Program-made: the position numbers and the translations under genes | Shown: positions 17,594-27,835 of the stretch, in pieces | Layout: every line of letters starts with the position of its first letter | Numbering within the stretch: position 1 is the first letter of the stretch | Notes under the pieces: generated by a model | The model's input: the letters and a program-made list of their open reading frames with translations, nothing else | The model's database searches: none | What the model was told of the DNA's origin: nothing | Origin: Candidatus Megaera endosymbiont of Mesostigma viride | Lineage (GTDB): Bacteria; Pseudomonadota; Alphaproteobacteria; Rickettsiales; Rickettsiaceae | Assembly (NCBI GenBank): GCA_020410825.1 | Contig: CP084576.1 | Coordinates: 1-64,000, forward strand | Length of the DNA: 64,000 nt | Direction of reading: 5' to 3'

Positions 17594-18799
17594 ATGTCAT
17601 TAATCGCTACAAGATTAGGTTTTATTAAACCATCTCCGACGCTAGCCGTATCTGCAAAAGCCTCAGAATTAAAACGGAGTGGAGTAGATGTAATTTCTCT
17701 TGGTGCTGGCGAACCGGATTTTGACACACCAGAAAATATCAAACTTGCTGCTATTGCTGCTATAAAAGCCGGTGCAACAAAGTATACTAATGTTGATGGC
17801 ATGCCTGAGTTAAAGAAAGCGGTATGTAAAAAATTTAAACGGGAAAATGGCCTTGAATATTTACCGGAGCAAATAATCATTGGAACTGGTGGGAAACAAG
17901 TCATCTATAATTTGTTCATGGCTACCCTTAACAAAGGAGATGAGGTAATAATACCCGCACCTTACTGGGTATCTTACCCTGATATTGTACTACTTGCCGA
18001 GGGCAAACCAGTAATAATTGAGGCTCATCTGGAAACCGGGTTTAAAATAACGCCAGAATCTCTAGATGCAGCAATTACCGACAAAACTAAGTGGTTTGTT
18101 TTAAATTCCCCAAGCAACCCCTCGGGAGCAGCCTATTCAAAGCAGGACTTGCTACTACTTGCTAATATTTTACGAAAATACCCTCATGTCCAGATAATGT
18201 CGGATGACATATATGAGCATATTACTTTTGACAGGTTTAAATTTTATAACCTAGTAGCAGTTGCGCCGGATTTAAAAGAGAGAATATTTATAGTTAATGG
18301 AGTTTCAAAAGCTTATTCAATGACTGGATGGAGAATAGGCTATGGTGCTGGCAATAAGGATATAATAAAAGCTATGGCGTTAATCCAGTCGCAAAGTACT
18401 TCTAATCCATCGTCAATAAGCCAGATGGCAGCTATTGAAGCTCTTATCGGTATCCAAAACTATATCCCAAAAAATGCGCTTGGTTTCGAAAAAAAACGGG
18501 ATTTAGTTTTTAGCTTGCTCTCTAGAATCAAAAATCTTGAGTGTTATAAGCCTGAAGGAGCTTTTTATTTGTTCATTAGATGTATGAAATTATTTGGGAA
18601 AAAGACGCCTTCCGGGAAGTTACTAAAAAATGATAATGATGTAGCAACTTATTTGTTAGAAAATGGAAATGTAGCGGTAGTGCCAGGTATTGCATTTGGC
18701 CTAGAAGGGTATTTCCGCATTTCTTATGCAACTAGTGAAGAATTACTTGTTAAAGCATGTCAGAGAATTGAGATGTGTATAAACCAATTAACTCAATGA
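17594..18799 (+). CDS. aspC: Aspartate aminotransferase (class I, type Ib)
   Basis: PLP enzyme exchanging the amino group between aspartate and 2-oxoglutarate. It has the N-terminal GAGEPDFDTPENI, NSPSNPSGA (substrate site), DDIYEHITFD (PLP aspartate) and NGVSKAYSMTGWRIGY with the Schiff-base lysine. The ATG at 17594 gives 401 residues, the usual length; an upstream TTG at 17549 seems unlikely. Its TGA overlaps the ATG of the following acyltransferase by an ATGA arrangement, so the two are translationally coupled. Confidence 0.92.
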   Translation: MSLIATRLGFIKPSPTLAVSAKASELKRSGVDVISLGAGEPDFDTPENIKLAAIAAIKAGATKYTNVDGMPELKKAVCKKFKRENGLEYLPEQIIIGTGGKQVIYNLFMATLNKGDEVIIPAPYWVSYPDIVLLAEGKPVIIEAHLETGFKITPESLDAAITDKTKWFVLNSPSNPSGAAYSKQDLLLLANILRKYPHVQIMSDDIYEHITFDRFKFYNLVAVAPDLKERIFIVNGVSKAYSMTGWRIGYGAGNKDIIKAMALIQSQSTSNPSSISQMAAIEALIGIQNYIPKNALGFEKKRDLVFSLLSRIKNLECYKPEGAFYLFIRCMKLFGKKTPSGKLLKNDNDVATYLLENGNVAVVPGIAFGLEGYFRISYATSEELLVKACQRIEMCINQLTQ

Positions 18800-19467
18800 A
18801 GAAAATAATAAAGCATTATCTAAAAAATAGTAAAATACTATTTAATGTAGTAGCCTCGGCAATTTTTCTATATCTTAAAATTGCTTATTTTACTAGTAGC
18901 TGGCGTTTTATTATGCCGGAAAACCTTGACGAAGAGGAGCTTGATAACGAAAAAGGGCTATTTTTCGCAATATGGCATAATAGATTAGCTTATAGCATGT
19001 ATATTTTTGGTAATTATAAAAATGCTTTTGGCTTAACAAGCCCGCATTCTGACGGTAAAATTATCGGTAAATTGGTTTTAATGATGGGACACCGAATAAT
19101 TGAAGGCTCAACAAATAAAAATTCTGCTGCTGCTGTCAAAGAAATTATAAAACAAATTTCCAACGGTGGTAAGATAGTGGTAACTCCTGACGGACCAAGA
19201 GGGCCTGTATATAAAAATAATAGCGTAATTACAAAGATTGCTAGTAAATACGACAAAAAAGTAATTCCTGTTTCATGCCATGCTTCAAAATATTTTCAAC
19301 TCAAAAGTTGGGATAGCATGATGTTACCAAAATTTTTTAGTAAAATATTAGTAGTCGTAGGGCAGCCTTTAATCCTTAGTGGAAATGAACAAAAAGATAA
19401 AATTCTTTTGGAGAACACATTAAATAGTTTAACCGATCAAGCACAAACTTTATTAAAATCAGCTTAA
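18796..19467 (+). CDS. DUF374 lysophospholipid acyltransferase-like protein
   Basis: Membrane-associated acyltransferase-like protein of 223 residues. The family-specific variants of the H-x4-D and P-D-G-P-R-G-P motifs are present as HSDGKIIG near 86 and TPDGPRGPVY near 140. An N-terminal hydrophobic helix probably anchors it. DUF374 proteins are associated with lipid A or phospholipid acylation; the acceptor is not determined. The ATG at 18796 overlaps the aspC stop (ATGA) and is preferred to a GTG at 18775. Confidence 0.8.
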   Translation: MKKIIKHYLKNSKILFNVVASAIFLYLKIAYFTSSWRFIMPENLDEEELDNEKGLFFAIWHNRLAYSMYIFGNYKNAFGLTSPHSDGKIIGKLVLMMGHRIIEGSTNKNSAAAVKEIIKQISNGGKIVVTPDGPRGPVYKNNSVITKIASKYDKKVIPVSCHASKYFQLKSWDSMMLPKFFSKILVVVGQPLILSGNEQKDKILLENTLNSLTDQAQTLLKSA

Positions 19468-19497
19468 TTTATGGATTTTAAGCACAAAGAGCTATTC

Positions 19498-19944
19498 TTA
19501 TTCTAGGGAACGCAACGATATATAAAAAGATATCTCATCTTCTAAATTGGCTTCCTTAGAATCAAAAATTTCTAAGTTAGAACTTTCTTCTTCCTGAGAC
19601 TTAGTTATGGTGCTTCTCATATAGAATAAATTATTTATTTTAGCATATTCTTCGAAAGTTTCTTCTGCTTGGGTATCTAGTGTATTTTTAAACTCAAAGG
19701 ATACTATCTCATATTTCTTTTGGCCTATTAATACTATTGATTTTGCTATTTTTGAATTATCAGGATCAGACTGTTTGCTATTTGCAAGCATTCTGTGGGC
19801 AAGTAATAACTCACGAAGTAAAATAGAACCTTTATCTGATTTACTATCATGTTGTTTTTCGGCAGCAGATGATAAGGCTGTAATATTTACACTTAAAATA
19901 ACATAGAAAATAACTAAGGAATTAATTAATAGCTTTTTTATCAT
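19498..19944 (-). CDS. Secreted hypothetical protein
   Basis: 148 residues with a clear signal peptide (KKLLINSLVIFYVILSVNITALSSAAE, cleavage probably after SSA-A). The remainder is polar and helical, ending with an acidic stretch. It begins 18 bp after the dnaJ stop on the same strand and may be the last gene of that transcript. No recognised domain; periplasmic location is inferred. Confidence 0.6.
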   Translation of the reverse strand: MIKKLLINSLVIFYVILSVNITALSSAAEKQHDSKSDKGSILLRELLLAHRMLANSKQSDPDNSKIAKSIVLIGQKKYEIVSFEFKNTLDTQAEETFEEYAKINNLFYMRSTITKSQEEESSNLEIFDSKEANLEDEISFYISLRSLE

Positions 19945-19962
19945 AACTTACCTAATTCATTT

Positions 19963-21105
19963 TTATGACCATAAATTTTTCATTTTAGAGAAAAAACCGC
20001 TTTCTGAATAGTTTTGATTAATATGGCCTAGTTCTTTATCTAACTCCTCGAGTAAGTCTTTTTGCTTTTTTGTCAAATGTTTAGGAATTTGGATGTAAAT
20101 ATGCGCATAAAGATCACCCCTTAAGCTAGAGCGAACTTTTGACATACCCTGGCCTTTTATACGTAATTGATCCCCTGTTTCCGATCCGGCTGGAATTGTT
20201 AACTTTACTTTTAAGCCGTCAATTGTTGGTACTTCAATTTCTCCTCCAAGAACTGCTTTTGTAAAACTTATTGGTAGCTTAAAATGAAGATTGGAATTTT
20301 CGACCTTATATATATCGTGAGGCTTTATGGAGACAAAAACATATAGATCTCCATTTGCTCCGCCTCTAATTCCGGCTTCCCCTTCGGAAGCAATACGAAT
20401 TCGTGTGTTGTCTTCTATACCAGAAGGGACGTTAATAATTAAACTTTTTTGTTTTGAAATTCTGCCGTTACCATGACAAGTATGACAAGGATTCTTAACA
20501 ACCTGACCAGCTCCCCCACATTTACTACAGGTTTGTTCTATTGCAAAAAAACCTTGTTGCATCCTAACTACACCGGCTCCTCCGCACTGACTACAATTAG
20601 AAGTTGCACTTGCATCCTGCGAACCCTTGCCATTACATGGGCTGCATTTTACTTCTGTTCTAAAATTAATGTTTTTATCAGTTCCTCTAAACGCTTCTTC
20701 AAGACTAATAGTAAGTTCATACTTTAAGTCAGAACCTTTAATACTTGTCGATGTTCTGGTTTTTCTTGTGCTTCCTCCCATAAAGTCACCAAAAAAATCA
20801 CCGAAAATGTCGTTGATATCATGGGTATTAAAGCCTGCTGTTCTACCGCCGCCAAATCCACTTGAGGCGCTGTTACCTTGAGCAAAGGCCGCATGACCAA
20901 ACCTATCATAAGCTGCTCTTTTTTGTTCATCTTTTAAAGTATCATATGCTTCGCTAATTTCCTTAAATTTCTTTTCAGCATCAGGATTGTTGGCATTTTG
21001 ATCTGGGTGATATTTCTTGGCTAATTTTAAGTATGCCTTTTTTATTTCAGCAGTGTCTGCAGATTTTTGTACTTCCAGAACTTCATAATAATCTTTTTTC
21101 GACAT
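19963..21105 (-). CDS. dnaJ: Chaperone DnaJ
   Basis: Hsp40 co-chaperone stimulating DnaK ATPase. The J domain has HPD at 33-35, followed by a Gly/Phe-rich segment with [11 protein letters not shown] and similar. The cysteine-rich zinc domain has four C-x2-C-x-G-x-G-type repeats ([32 protein letters not shown]). C-terminal substrate-binding domains follow. 380 residues, complete. It is downstream of dnaK with a 128-bp gap containing a long hairpin. Confidence 0.97.
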   Translation of the reverse strand: MSKKDYYEVLEVQKSADTAEIKKAYLKLAKKYHPDQNANNPDAEKKFKEISEAYDTLKDEQKRAAYDRFGHAAFAQGNSASSGFGGGRTAGFNTHDINDIFGDFFGDFMGGSTRKTRTSTSIKGSDLKYELTISLEEAFRGTDKNINFRTEVKCSPCNGKGSQDASATSNCSQCGGAGVVRMQQGFFAIEQTCSKCGGAGQVVKNPCHTCHGNGRISKQKSLIINVPSGIEDNTRIRIASEGEAGIRGGANGDLYVFVSIKPHDIYKVENSNLHFKLPISFTKAVLGGEIEVPTIDGLKVKLTIPAGSETGDQLRIKGQGMSKVRSSLRGDLYAHIYIQIPKHLTKKQKDLLEELDKELGHINQNYSESGFFSKMKNLWS

Positions 21106-21153
21106 AATAATTTACAGATATCTTGAGGGTAAAAAGCTTAAGTTAAATTTTTT

Positions 21154-21209
21154 ATAATAATAATCGGCTAGTATTAAATTAAAATGTTTTTTTAGCCGAT
21201 TATTATTAT
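21154..21209. terminator. Long hairpin between dnaK and dnaJ
   Basis: Two perfectly complementary 17-bp arms (21154-21170 and 21193-21209, core TCGGCTA) separated by 22 nt. It lies 24 bp after the dnaK stop on the minus strand and is followed by a moderately U-rich tract. It could be a partial terminator or an mRNA processing/stabilising site setting the dnaK:dnaJ ratio. Confidence 0.55.
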
Positions 21210-21233
21210 TTATCTAGTGGTTTAGTAAATTAG

Positions 21234-23141
21234 TTATTTATTATCGGTCACATCCTTAAATTGACCGTCTACTACTTTTTCCTCCCCAGAATCTTTATGT
21301 TCATTATGAGCAGCGCCTGGTTCACCCATTCCACCACTTCCATCTGTTTTATACATGGCTTCGCCTATTTTCATACTTGCAGCAGCTAAAACATCTGTTT
21401 TTTCGTTAATTTTTTCAAGATTATCTTCCTCAAGTGCTGATTTTAATTCCGCTATTGCATCTTCAATAGATTTTTTATCATCGCTTGAAATTTTATCTCC
21501 ATGTTCTTTTAACGATTTCTCGGAGGAATAAATAAGTGCATCCGCCCTGTTCCTTACTTCTATTGATTCTTTGCGTTTTTTGTCTTCCGCAGCATTTTGC
21601 TCTGCATCTTTAACCATTGCTTCAATTTCTTCTTCTTTAAGACCGCCAGAAGCCTGAATAGTAACTTTTTGTTCTTTGCCGCTAGCTTTATCCTTAGCGG
21701 ACACATGCACTATACCGTTAACGTCAATATCAAATGTTACTTCGATTTGAGGCAAGCCTCTTGGTGCGGGTGGGATACCTTCTAAGTTAAATTGTCCAAG
21801 TAATTTGTTGTGTACGGCAAGTTCCCGCTCTCCCTGAAACACTCTTATCGTTACTGCATGTTGATTATCGTCTGCAGTTGAAAAAACCTGGCTTTTTTTG
21901 GTAGGAATAGTAGTGTTCCTATCAATTAGCCTTGTAAATACTCCACCCAGAGTTTCGATTCCAAGTGACAACGGAGTAACATCAAGTAATAAAACATCTT
22001 TAACGTCGCCTTGTAGGACTCCTCCTTGAATTGCTGCTCCGAGTGCTACTACTTCATCAGGATTTACTCCCCTATGAGGTTCACGGCCAAAAAATTCTTT
22101 TACTTTTTCGATCACCTTTGGCATTCTTGTCATACCACCGACAAGGACTACTTCCTGGATGTCACTGGTTTTAACACCCGCATCTTTTAAAGCCTTTTTA
22201 CAAGGTTCCATAGTAGAATTAATCAAATCTTCAACTAATGACTCAAGTTTTGCTCTAGTAAGCTTGATGTTCATATGTTTTGGACCACTACTATCTGCGG
22301 TAATATAAGGCAGATTGATATCAGTTTGTTGAGTGGAAGAAAGCTCTTTTTTGGCTTTTTCTGCAGCTTCTTTAAGTCTTTGCAGGGCAAGAGGATCTTT
22401 TTTTAAGTCAATACCGTTATCTTTTTTAAATTCATCCACTAGGAAATTAAGAATTCGCATATCGAAATCTTCCCCACCGAGAAAAGTATCACCATTAGTT
22501 GCCTTAACTTCGAAAACACCGTCGCCAATTTCAAGAATGGAAACGTCAAAAGTACCACCGCCTAAATCATAAACAACTATGGTTTTATTTTCTGTTTTAT
22601 CAAATCCATAGGCAAGAGCTGCAGCTGTTGGTTCATTTATAATGCGTAGTACTTCTAGTCCGGCAATTTTACCGGCATCTTTCGTTGCTTGCCGTTGAGC
22701 GTCATTAAAATAGGCTGGTACTGTAATTACGGCTTGAGTAACAGCTTCACCAAGATAATTTTCGGCGGTTTCTTTCATTTTTTGCAGTATATAAGCACTA
22801 ATTTGGCTCGGTGAATATTTTTTACCGTCTACCTCTACCCAAGCGTCGTTATTATCAGATTTAACAATTTTATAAGGTACAAGTTCCTGATCTTTTTTTA
22901 CAGTTGGATCGTCCATGTTACGACCAATTAAACGTTTGATAGCAAATAAAGTATTAGCTGCATTCGTAACAGCTTGCCTTTTGGCTGGTTCTCCTACCAA
23001 TACTTCCCCGTTTGCAAACGCTACCATGGAAGGAGTAGTTCTTGAACCTTCCGCATTTTCTATTACTTTAGGCTCTTTACCCTCCATAACTGCTACACAA
23101 GAGTTTGTTGTACCAAGATCGATACCAATAATTTTTCCCAT
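21234..23141 (-). CDS. dnaK: Chaperone DnaK (Hsp70)
   Basis: Full-length Hsp70 (635 residues). The N-terminal phosphate loop is [13 protein letters not shown], with second signature [14 protein letters not shown] and third signature [13 protein letters not shown]. The linker is [19 protein letters not shown], followed by the beta-sandwich substrate domain and helical lid. The C terminus has a short Gly-rich stretch but ends in DVTDNK instead of EEVKD-like. It is divergent from an HtrA-like protease 124 bp away. Confidence 0.98.
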   Translation of the reverse strand: MGKIIGIDLGTTNSCVAVMEGKEPKVIENAEGSRTTPSMVAFANGEVLVGEPAKRQAVTNAANTLFAIKRLIGRNMDDPTVKKDQELVPYKIVKSDNNDAWVEVDGKKYSPSQISAYILQKMKETAENYLGEAVTQAVITVPAYFNDAQRQATKDAGKIAGLEVLRIINEPTAAALAYGFDKTENKTIVVYDLGGGTFDVSILEIGDGVFEVKATNGDTFLGGEDFDMRILNFLVDEFKKDNGIDLKKDPLALQRLKEAAEKAKKELSSTQQTDINLPYITADSSGPKHMNIKLTRAKLESLVEDLINSTMEPCKKALKDAGVKTSDIQEVVLVGGMTRMPKVIEKVKEFFGREPHRGVNPDEVVALGAAIQGGVLQGDVKDVLLLDVTPLSLGIETLGGVFTRLIDRNTTIPTKKSQVFSTADDNQHAVTIRVFQGERELAVHNKLLGQFNLEGIPPAPRGLPQIEVTFDIDVNGIVHVSAKDKASGKEQKVTIQASGGLKEEEIEAMVKDAEQNAAEDKKRKESIEVRNRADALIYSSEKSLKEHGDKISSDDKKSIEDAIAELKSALEEDNLEKINEKTDVLAAASMKIGEAMYKTDGSGGMGEPGAAHNEHKDSGEEKVVDGQFKDVTDNK

Positions 23142-23220
23142 AGTTATTCCCCATTGAATATAAATTGTTTGACTTAAAAGCTCTTATCTGCTTTTTTTGT
23201 TTAGTCAAATATATCTGTTG

Positions 23221-23248
23221 ATATAGTGCAGGATAAAATTTTTACAAG
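23221..23248 (-). promoter_or_regulatory. Possible RpoH (heat-shock) promoter of dnaK
   Basis: On the minus strand, CTTGTAA (23248-23242) and CACTATAT (ending at 23221) are separated by about 15 nt. This resembles the alphaproteobacterial sigma-32 pattern CTTG...CYTATNT. It lies about 80 bp upstream of the dnaK ATG. Assigned by eye. Confidence 0.4.
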
Positions 23249-23265
23249 ATTGATAAGGTAAAAAA

Positions 23266-24717
23266 ATGTTAAAAATAATAAAAATTTTCCTAATTGTCTT
23301 GGTCTCAACTAATGTTATAGCCGAGGCTTCAGGGACAGTAAAAATTAAAGATATAGAAAAAATAAAAAAAGCAATCGTAACAATTAATAGCCGAGTGTCT
23401 GTTTCCGCCTATCAAAATACCGGCAGTTGGTCGGGAACCGGCTTTATTGCTGATCTTGAAAAGGGTTTTATCGTGACAAATAATCATGTAGTTGGGAGGG
23501 CTGCAGTAGGTACATATTTTATTACTTTCCATAACGGTCAGCAAGCGGAAGCAAAGGTTGCTTATTATGATCAATATGCTGATTTTGCAATTTTGAAAAT
23601 AAACCCTCAGGAACTACCTGGACAAGTAGAAAAAATAGAATTTAGCAATAAAGAACCAAGCTTAGGTGATGAAGTTTTTATTGTAGGCAATACGGAAGAC
23701 CAGGGATTTTCATTCCATAATGGTTATTTATCGGATCTTTTTGATATTAATGGTCAAATGCCTCAAGGGTCTTATGTAATAAATATGAATACCACCGGTG
23801 GAGCAAGCGGTTCACCTGTTATAAATTCTGAGAGTAAAGCAATTGGAATTTTATATGGTGGCGGTAAAACCCATGCTCTTGCTTTAAAGAAATCATATGT
23901 AACGGATGTATTAAATGCTTTAGAAAACAATAAACCAGTGCAAAGAAAGCATATAGGTCTTATCTCGGTTTTGTATTCGCTTGATAAAGCGGTAAAACAC
24001 CGTAATTTTCCGGTCTCTGAAATGAAGGATTACATCAAAAAATTCCCTGATGCCCGCAATAGAGTCATTGCAGCCCGTACCATTATTGCTGGTTCTACTG
24101 CTCAAAATGTAATAATGCCAGGAGATATTATTTGGGCAGTAAATAATAAAGAATTAGGTGGTGACCTTACTATACTTGATCAAATAATGAATAACACCCC
24201 AGAAAATATTACCCTGACAATTTTTCGAAACGGCCAAAAATTGGAGAAGGAAGTTAAATTATATGATCTAGAAAAAAATAAAATTCGTAAGATGTTTGAT
24301 TTTGCTGGGGCAATATTCTTTGAAGCTGACGATTATGCAGCGGCCAAGTCAGGAGTACCCATCGGTAGTGTGGCAATTGCCAACGTTCAAACTGGCGGTA
24401 GTTTTAGCAGTATTCCCGAAATGTTTGTTCAAAATTATAAAAGCGTTTATAGGTTAGTAATAGAATCTATAAACAACCAGAAGGTTGAAATATTAGATGA
24501 TTTAATTAAAGCTGCGAATGAGGCAATAAAACAAAAGTTTATAAATATTACTTATAAAAATTACCAACCATATTTTACTTTTTTTGACCAAGAAAGTGGT
24601 TTTATATCGAGCCAGGAACAGTTAATGCAAGACATTACTTTCGATAGCATCGATACTAAACCAAGGATATTAAAGTATGATAATAATTTAAGTGAGTGGA
24701 TATCAGAAGAGATTTAG
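23266..24717 (+). CDS. HtrA/trypsin-like periplasmic serine protease
   Basis: Signal peptide (MLKIIKIFLIVLVSTNVIAEA) followed by a trypsin-type domain with triad H74 (TNNHVVG), D106 (YADFAILK) and S181 (GGASGSPV). Regions at about 225-325 and 335-445 look like two PDZ-type modules, the first with IMPGDIIWAVNNKEL. 483 residues. It is probably a periplasmic quality-control protease. It is divergent from dnaK, consistent with shared stress control, and differs from canonical DegP, where the serine motif is GNSGG. Confidence 0.8.
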   Translation: MLKIIKIFLIVLVSTNVIAEASGTVKIKDIEKIKKAIVTINSRVSVSAYQNTGSWSGTGFIADLEKGFIVTNNHVVGRAAVGTYFITFHNGQQAEAKVAYYDQYADFAILKINPQELPGQVEKIEFSNKEPSLGDEVFIVGNTEDQGFSFHNGYLSDLFDINGQMPQGSYVINMNTTGGASGSPVINSESKAIGILYGGGKTHALALKKSYVTDVLNALENNKPVQRKHIGLISVLYSLDKAVKHRNFPVSEMKDYIKKFPDARNRVIAARTIIAGSTAQNVIMPGDIIWAVNNKELGGDLTILDQIMNNTPENITLTIFRNGQKLEKEVKLYDLEKNKIRKMFDFAGAIFFEADDYAAAKSGVPIGSVAIANVQTGGSFSSIPEMFVQNYKSVYRLVIESINNQKVEILDDLIKAANEAIKQKFINITYKNYQPYFTFFDQESGFISSQEQLMQDITFDSIDTKPRILKYDNNLSEWISEEI

Positions 24718-24763
24718 GCCTTTACCAAATCTAATTTTTAGAATAACTGCTTAATGGTTTTAG

Positions 24764-24838
24764 TGGTGCCGCTAGAGAGAATCGGACTCTCGACCTCATC
24801 ATTACCAATGATGCGCTCCACCACTGAGCTATAGCGGC
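24764..24838 (-). tRNA. tRNA-Thr (GGT anticodon)
   Basis: Minus strand: acceptor GCCGCTA pairs with TAGCGGC, discriminator A and encoded CCA. D-arm is AGCTCAGTGGTGGAGC. The anticodon loop CATTGGTAATG contains GGT. 75 nt including CCA. Confidence 0.95.
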
Positions 24839-24947
24839 ATTTGCGTAATGCAGTCAATTAATTGACATATAATAGCTAATAGGTCAAGAGAAATTTGGAA
24901 TTTTAGTAAACTTCTTTTCTTGTTTAATTTTTTGCTGCAATTTTTAC

Positions 24948-26348
24948 TTATAAACTTCTTATCTGTGCCAAATTATTACCATTCTGTTGCTTAATAAAAT
25001 TTAGAAACTGGCTTATAGAATCTACTATATCGTCGTGTTTACCATTTGGAAAATTAGTAATCTCGGAAGTTATGACTCTACTAAAAGCTGCTTTTGCCGG
25101 TAATAATACTATCCCACTTTCAAAAAGGTGGGTAACTGATGCAAATCTTGTAATCTTATCAAGAGAAGGCTTTATGGCCTTAATATTATTAAAACCAGAA
25201 ATTTTTAGGTCTTGAATCAATGATTGCCCGCTTGCCTTGTCTTCAATTAAGACAAATCGTGGTTTATACTTATGAATCTGCTTGTGGATTTCATTTTTTA
25301 AATCTGAATAAATTAGTTTTTTCCGGATCATTTGAACCAGGTAATATTTGTTTTGGATGATTCCCCAAACTGTTCCGACTGTATAATCAGATGTTTCTGA
25401 TGTTTTGATTGCAGTATCCCAGCTATGAACAAAAAAATCGAACCTGTCAGGTAGGTTTTCAAAATAGTGGATATTGTGGGGGGAAAGTAAATGATAATTA
25501 GCAGGTAAAGGTTCTTGTAAAAACTGAGCGGTATAATTTCTGCTGCCGATTTCACGTTCTAGATTTTCAAGAAATTCCCGTGTATCACGGATATTGTCTA
25601 AAATCTCGCCCTCTTTGTAAATTTTATGGAATTTGCCAAAATTATATTTAATATTTTCTGAGGCTAAAGCAGGGATTTTTAGAATTTCCCACCCTCTTGA
25701 AGATTGTAAATGAGCGGATAAATCTTCTTGATGTAACCTTTGCATAACAAGAACAATTGCTCCGTTTTTTTTATCATTAAGGCGAGTGATAAACGTCTGT
25801 TCAAACCACTCTATAACTTTATTGCGCATTTTTAGTGAATTGATCTGGGTAGGGTTGTGTGGATCGTCGATAATCAGGAAATCTTCCCCTTCACCGGTGG
25901 CTGAGCCGCCGACGCTTGTAGCAAAACGGAAGCCGTTTTTAGTAGTCAGAAATTTACTTTTCTGGTTATGGCTTTTTGACAATTTAGTTTTAGGGAAAAG
26001 TTTTTTATACCAGCTGGAAGATACCACTAACCTTGTATCCATTGAATGCTTAATACTTAAAATCGAAGAATAACTAGCAACCATTATTCTTGTCCCAGGG
26101 TTAAGAGACAAAAGCCAAGCGGGCCAGGCGACGCTTACGCATACTGATTTTAAGGCTCTTGGGGGCATATTAATTATAAGGCGTTTAATTTGTCCAAGAC
26201 GCACCCCCTCTAAATATTCTGCTAGTAAGTCTATATGCCAATTAGCGTGATATTTAGCTCCTGGATTTATCGTGCTAAAAACTTTGCCGATAAAGCTTGA
26301 AAAATCCTGACGCAAAATTGTTTCAAGAAATTCTTCGGTATCTTCCAC
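24948..26348 (-). CDS. terL: Phage/GTA terminase large subunit
   Basis: DNA-packaging motor of 466 residues. A Walker-A-like element PPRALKS (62-68) and Walker B FLIIDDPHNP are visible in the ATPase half, and GSATGEGEDFLI precedes Walker B. The nuclease half contains HSWDTAIKTSETSDYT (first catalytic aspartate) and later KHDDIVDS. This is the TerL type found in alphaproteobacterial gene-transfer agents and their rickettsial remnants. It is last in a portal, small protein, terL series on the minus strand. Confidence 0.88.
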   Translation of the reverse strand: MEDTEEFLETILRQDFSSFIGKVFSTINPGAKYHANWHIDLLAEYLEGVRLGQIKRLIINMPPRALKSVCVSVAWPAWLLSLNPGTRIMVASYSSILSIKHSMDTRLVVSSSWYKKLFPKTKLSKSHNQKSKFLTTKNGFRFATSVGGSATGEGEDFLIIDDPHNPTQINSLKMRNKVIEWFEQTFITRLNDKKNGAIVLVMQRLHQEDLSAHLQSSRGWEILKIPALASENIKYNFGKFHKIYKEGEILDNIRDTREFLENLEREIGSRNYTAQFLQEPLPANYHLLSPHNIHYFENLPDRFDFFVHSWDTAIKTSETSDYTVGTVWGIIQNKYYLVQMIRKKLIYSDLKNEIHKQIHKYKPRFVLIEDKASGQSLIQDLKISGFNNIKAIKPSLDKITRFASVTHLFESGIVLLPAKAAFSRVITSEITNFPNGKHDDIVDSISQFLNFIKQQNGNNLAQIRSL

Positions 26349-26361
26349 TGTTTTTTATTCC

Positions 26362-26634
26362 TTATGTTTTGTTCTGGAGATTATACTTTTCAACGAAGCG
26401 CTTTATAATGTCCTGGTCCTCTTTGTTAATTATACAATCCTCGTCTATTTCTTCCTTACTTAGCTTGTTTAATTGGATGATCAGCGCAACTAGCTTATTT
26501 AGCGTGTCGGTAATATTCTTTTTAATATTTAATGCGTTTTTTGATTTATGTGAGCTTATTTCATTGAGTTCATCTTCTAGTAATGAAACAAGCTTTGCTA
26601 TAAAGCCGTATAATTTATTGACTGTATTTTTCAT
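26362..26634 (-). CDS. Small protein between portal and terminase (possible GTA gp1/TerS-like)
   Basis: 90 residues, strongly alpha-helical, no cysteine. It overlaps the portal 3' end by 20 bp and ends 13 bp before terL, so it is translated with them. Position and size fit a small-terminase or GTA g1-like protein, but no sequence motif proves it. Confidence 0.55.
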   Translation of the reverse strand: MKNTVNKLYGFIAKLVSLLEDELNEISSHKSKNALNIKKNITDTLNKLVALIIQLNKLSKEEIDEDCIINKEDQDIIKRFVEKYNLQNKT

Positions 26635-27835
26635 AGGTGTCTTTTTCTGCTTGCTTTTCTAAGTTATTATCAAAAATTTTGTCTCCTCCCTTTATGGCCT
26701 CTAGTCCTACAAATGCTCGTTTTTCATTCAAAGTCATAAAAGATGCAGCAGTTATTTTAGACCAAAGATTTTCTCTCCGTTCTGTGAGGGCTGATATTGA
26801 ATCACGATCAAAATCAATTAATAAATCCTCTTTTAGCCAGTAAGATAACCAATTACTTAGTCCATCAGCTATTTTATCCAGTAATGGAATGATATTCTCC
26901 TCCCATAGAGCAAGTCTTGCTTCCTGCATGTTGCTATAAGTATTATCACCGTTAATACCAAGAAGTTGCGGTGGAATATTAAAGGCTATTGCTATGTCTC
27001 TTGCACTTGAATCTTTTAGTTCAAGGAACTTCTCAAATTTTTCTGCATTATTAGTTTCTTGCCATTTTAAACCTCCCTCAAGAACCAGTGGTTTTCCTGA
27101 ATTAGATGAACCGCTGAAATTATCATAAAATTGTTGCTGTAACCTTTCAAATTGTTCATCAGTTAAGTAACCGTTACCGTCTTGAAAAACCAACGCACCG
27201 CTAGGTTTTACGGCATTTTTAAGAAGGGCTTTATTCCAATCCAAAGTTTTTGAGTATAAATTTATGGATTTAGCTGCCGCAGCTAGAGATGATAAACCGT
27301 ATAAATGATTAGAAGGATGGTAATTTTTAAAATGTAGAATACGGCTTACTCTGCTTATCCTATCAATAGGATAAAGTTTTGATCCTCCAAAGCTTTTATG
27401 TTTATATGCGGTAGGTCTATTGCTTTCGGTAACTATTTCAACTGCTTGAGGGTGTAAATTATATATTCCTGAAGCAGACGAGCCATCATAACTGGCTAAA
27501 AAAACATAGCTATTGCCATAGAGTAATAAACTAGAAATTGCTTCAGTAAAGAAATCTGCTCCTGAAGTTTCTGGGTTAGGTTTTTTAAGTAGCTTGGCAG
27601 CAATATGGTTGTCGGTAAAAACCTTTTTACTTCCTTGTTTTTTATACACTAACCAAGGTACGTGGCTTGCAGAAGAGGCTATCAGGCTTACACATCTGTG
27701 GACGATAACATTATCGAAATATTGCTCAGACCCAACAGTTTCTTCTGAAGGGAAAATAGCCTCCGGAATATCGAGTATGTTGACAGTTTTTTTTTGTCGG
27801 TAAGTACGTAATTTTTTTATATAATCTTTTAGCAT
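26615..27835 (-). CDS. HK97-type phage/GTA portal protein
   Basis: 406 residues, the length of GTA g3-type portals. Typical features are VHRCVSLIASSASHVPWLVYKK in the N-terminal clip region, ISSLLLYGNSYVF, FNIPPQLLGINGDNTYSNMQEA and IIPLLDKIADGLSNWL. It is the first of three overlapping or closely spaced packaging genes. No capsid, protease or tail genes adjoin, consistent with the scattered GTA-like loci of Rickettsiales. Confidence 0.9.
   Translation of the reverse strand: MLKDYIKKLRTYRQKKTVNILDIPEAIFPSEETVGSEQYFDNVIVHRCVSLIASSASHVPWLVYKKQGSKKVFTDNHIAAKLLKKPNPETSGADFFTEAISSLLLYGNSYVFLASYDGSSASGIYNLHPQAVEIVTESNRPTAYKHKSFGGSKLYPIDRISRVSRILHFKNYHPSNHLYGLSSLAAAAKSINLYSKTLDWNKALLKNAVKPSGALVFQDGNGYLTDEQFERLQQQFYDNFSGSSNSGKPLVLEGGLKWQETNNAEKFEKFLELKDSSARDIAIAFNIPPQLLGINGDNTYSNMQEARLALWEENIIPLLDKIADGLSNWLSYWLKEDLLIDFDRDSISALTERRENLWSKITAASFMTLNEKRAFVGLEAIKGGDKIFDNNLEKQAEKDTYEKYSQ

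Noticed and set aside
20473-20881. Plus-strand ORFs opposite dnaJ
   Set aside because: They are shadows of the Gly- and Cys-rich DnaJ coding sequence and have no motifs or ribosome binding sites.
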